A stretch of DNA of 64,000 bases from Actinomycetota bacterium (GTDB taxonomy: Bacteria > Actinomycetota > Actinomycetes > Nanopelagicales > Nanopelagicaceae): the NCBI GenBank assembly GCA_005800815.1, contig SYEK01000036.1:1-64000 (forward strand), written 5' to 3'. Within the stretch, counting starts at the first letter, position 1. Every line of letters starts with the position of its first letter. A program made the position numbers and the translations under genes. Of the stretch, positions 63,988 to 64,000 are shown one piece after another. A model generated the notes under the pieces. The model was not told the DNA's origin, did no database searches, and worked only from the letters and a program-made list of their open reading frames with translations.

Positions 63988-64000
63988 CGTCCCATGCGTG

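Overview
The window is about 64 kb of dense bacterial chromosome, with roughly 58 protein genes, one tRNA and short intergenic gaps. Everything points to an actinobacterium (Actinomycetota). There is an RbpA homologue, WhiA in a uvrC-rapZ-yvcK-whiA-gap-pgk-tpi-secG cluster, a PdtaR-type ANTAR regulator, a DUF3099 protein, a FabG/InhA pair and a SufR-led suf operon with an embedded Rieske protein. Base composition looks near 50% GC, low for the phylum, genes overlap by 1-8 bases and many promoters are leaderless. A streamlined aquatic lineage such as the acI/Nanopelagicales group is my inference, not something I could test.

Layout. 1-6314: end of a histidine operon running straight into tryptophan genes (priA/hisA, hisF, hisI, trpE, a tiny membrane protein, trpC, trpB, trpA). 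6311-9063: a MauE-like membrane protein, a DsbA-like thioredoxin protein, lgt and a VIT/CCC1-family transporter. 9175-17278: glutamate synthase (gltBD), pyruvate kinase, a tRNA with a CAA anticodon, and pdtaR. 17426-25605: two tandem substrate-binding/permease sets (livKHM twice) followed by a single ATPase pair (livGF). 25610-38931: thioesterase and polA (divergent), an MFS transporter, rpsA, coaE, uvrB, uvrA, uvrC. 38964-45521: rapZ, yvcK, whiA, gap, pgk, tpi, secG, rbpA. 45518-51055 (minus): ctaA-tkt-tal-pgi. 51096-57399: sufR-B-D-Rieske-C-S-U-T. 57424-60252: an ABC exporter, SURF1 and a DUF3099 protein. 60326-63969: fabG, inhA, infC-rpmI-rplT, an rRNA/tRNA methyltransferase, and at the edge the start of one more gene.

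How the genes work together. The block carries housekeeping anabolism (His, Trp, Glu), lower glycolysis plus the non-oxidative pentose phosphate branch, Fe-S cluster assembly, nucleotide excision repair, fatty-acid elongation and translation factors. The main accessory load is amino-acid-type uptake (the doubled liv system) and one MFS transporter sitting inside the otherwise conserved polA-rpsA neighbourhood.

I found no CRISPR, insertion sequence, prophage or obvious new multigene system. The most interesting signals are small: an infC gene whose only well-placed start codon is GTC; a class-I-shaped tRNA with a Leu CAA anticodon; a -10 box exactly 6-7 bases before the ATG of about a dozen genes, in three cases built from the upstream gene's stop codon; a palindrome shared by both liv promoters; a 56-residue remnant-like Trp-operon membrane protein; and a SufR-type operator at the head of the suf operon. 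No stretch over 300 bases lacks a gene.
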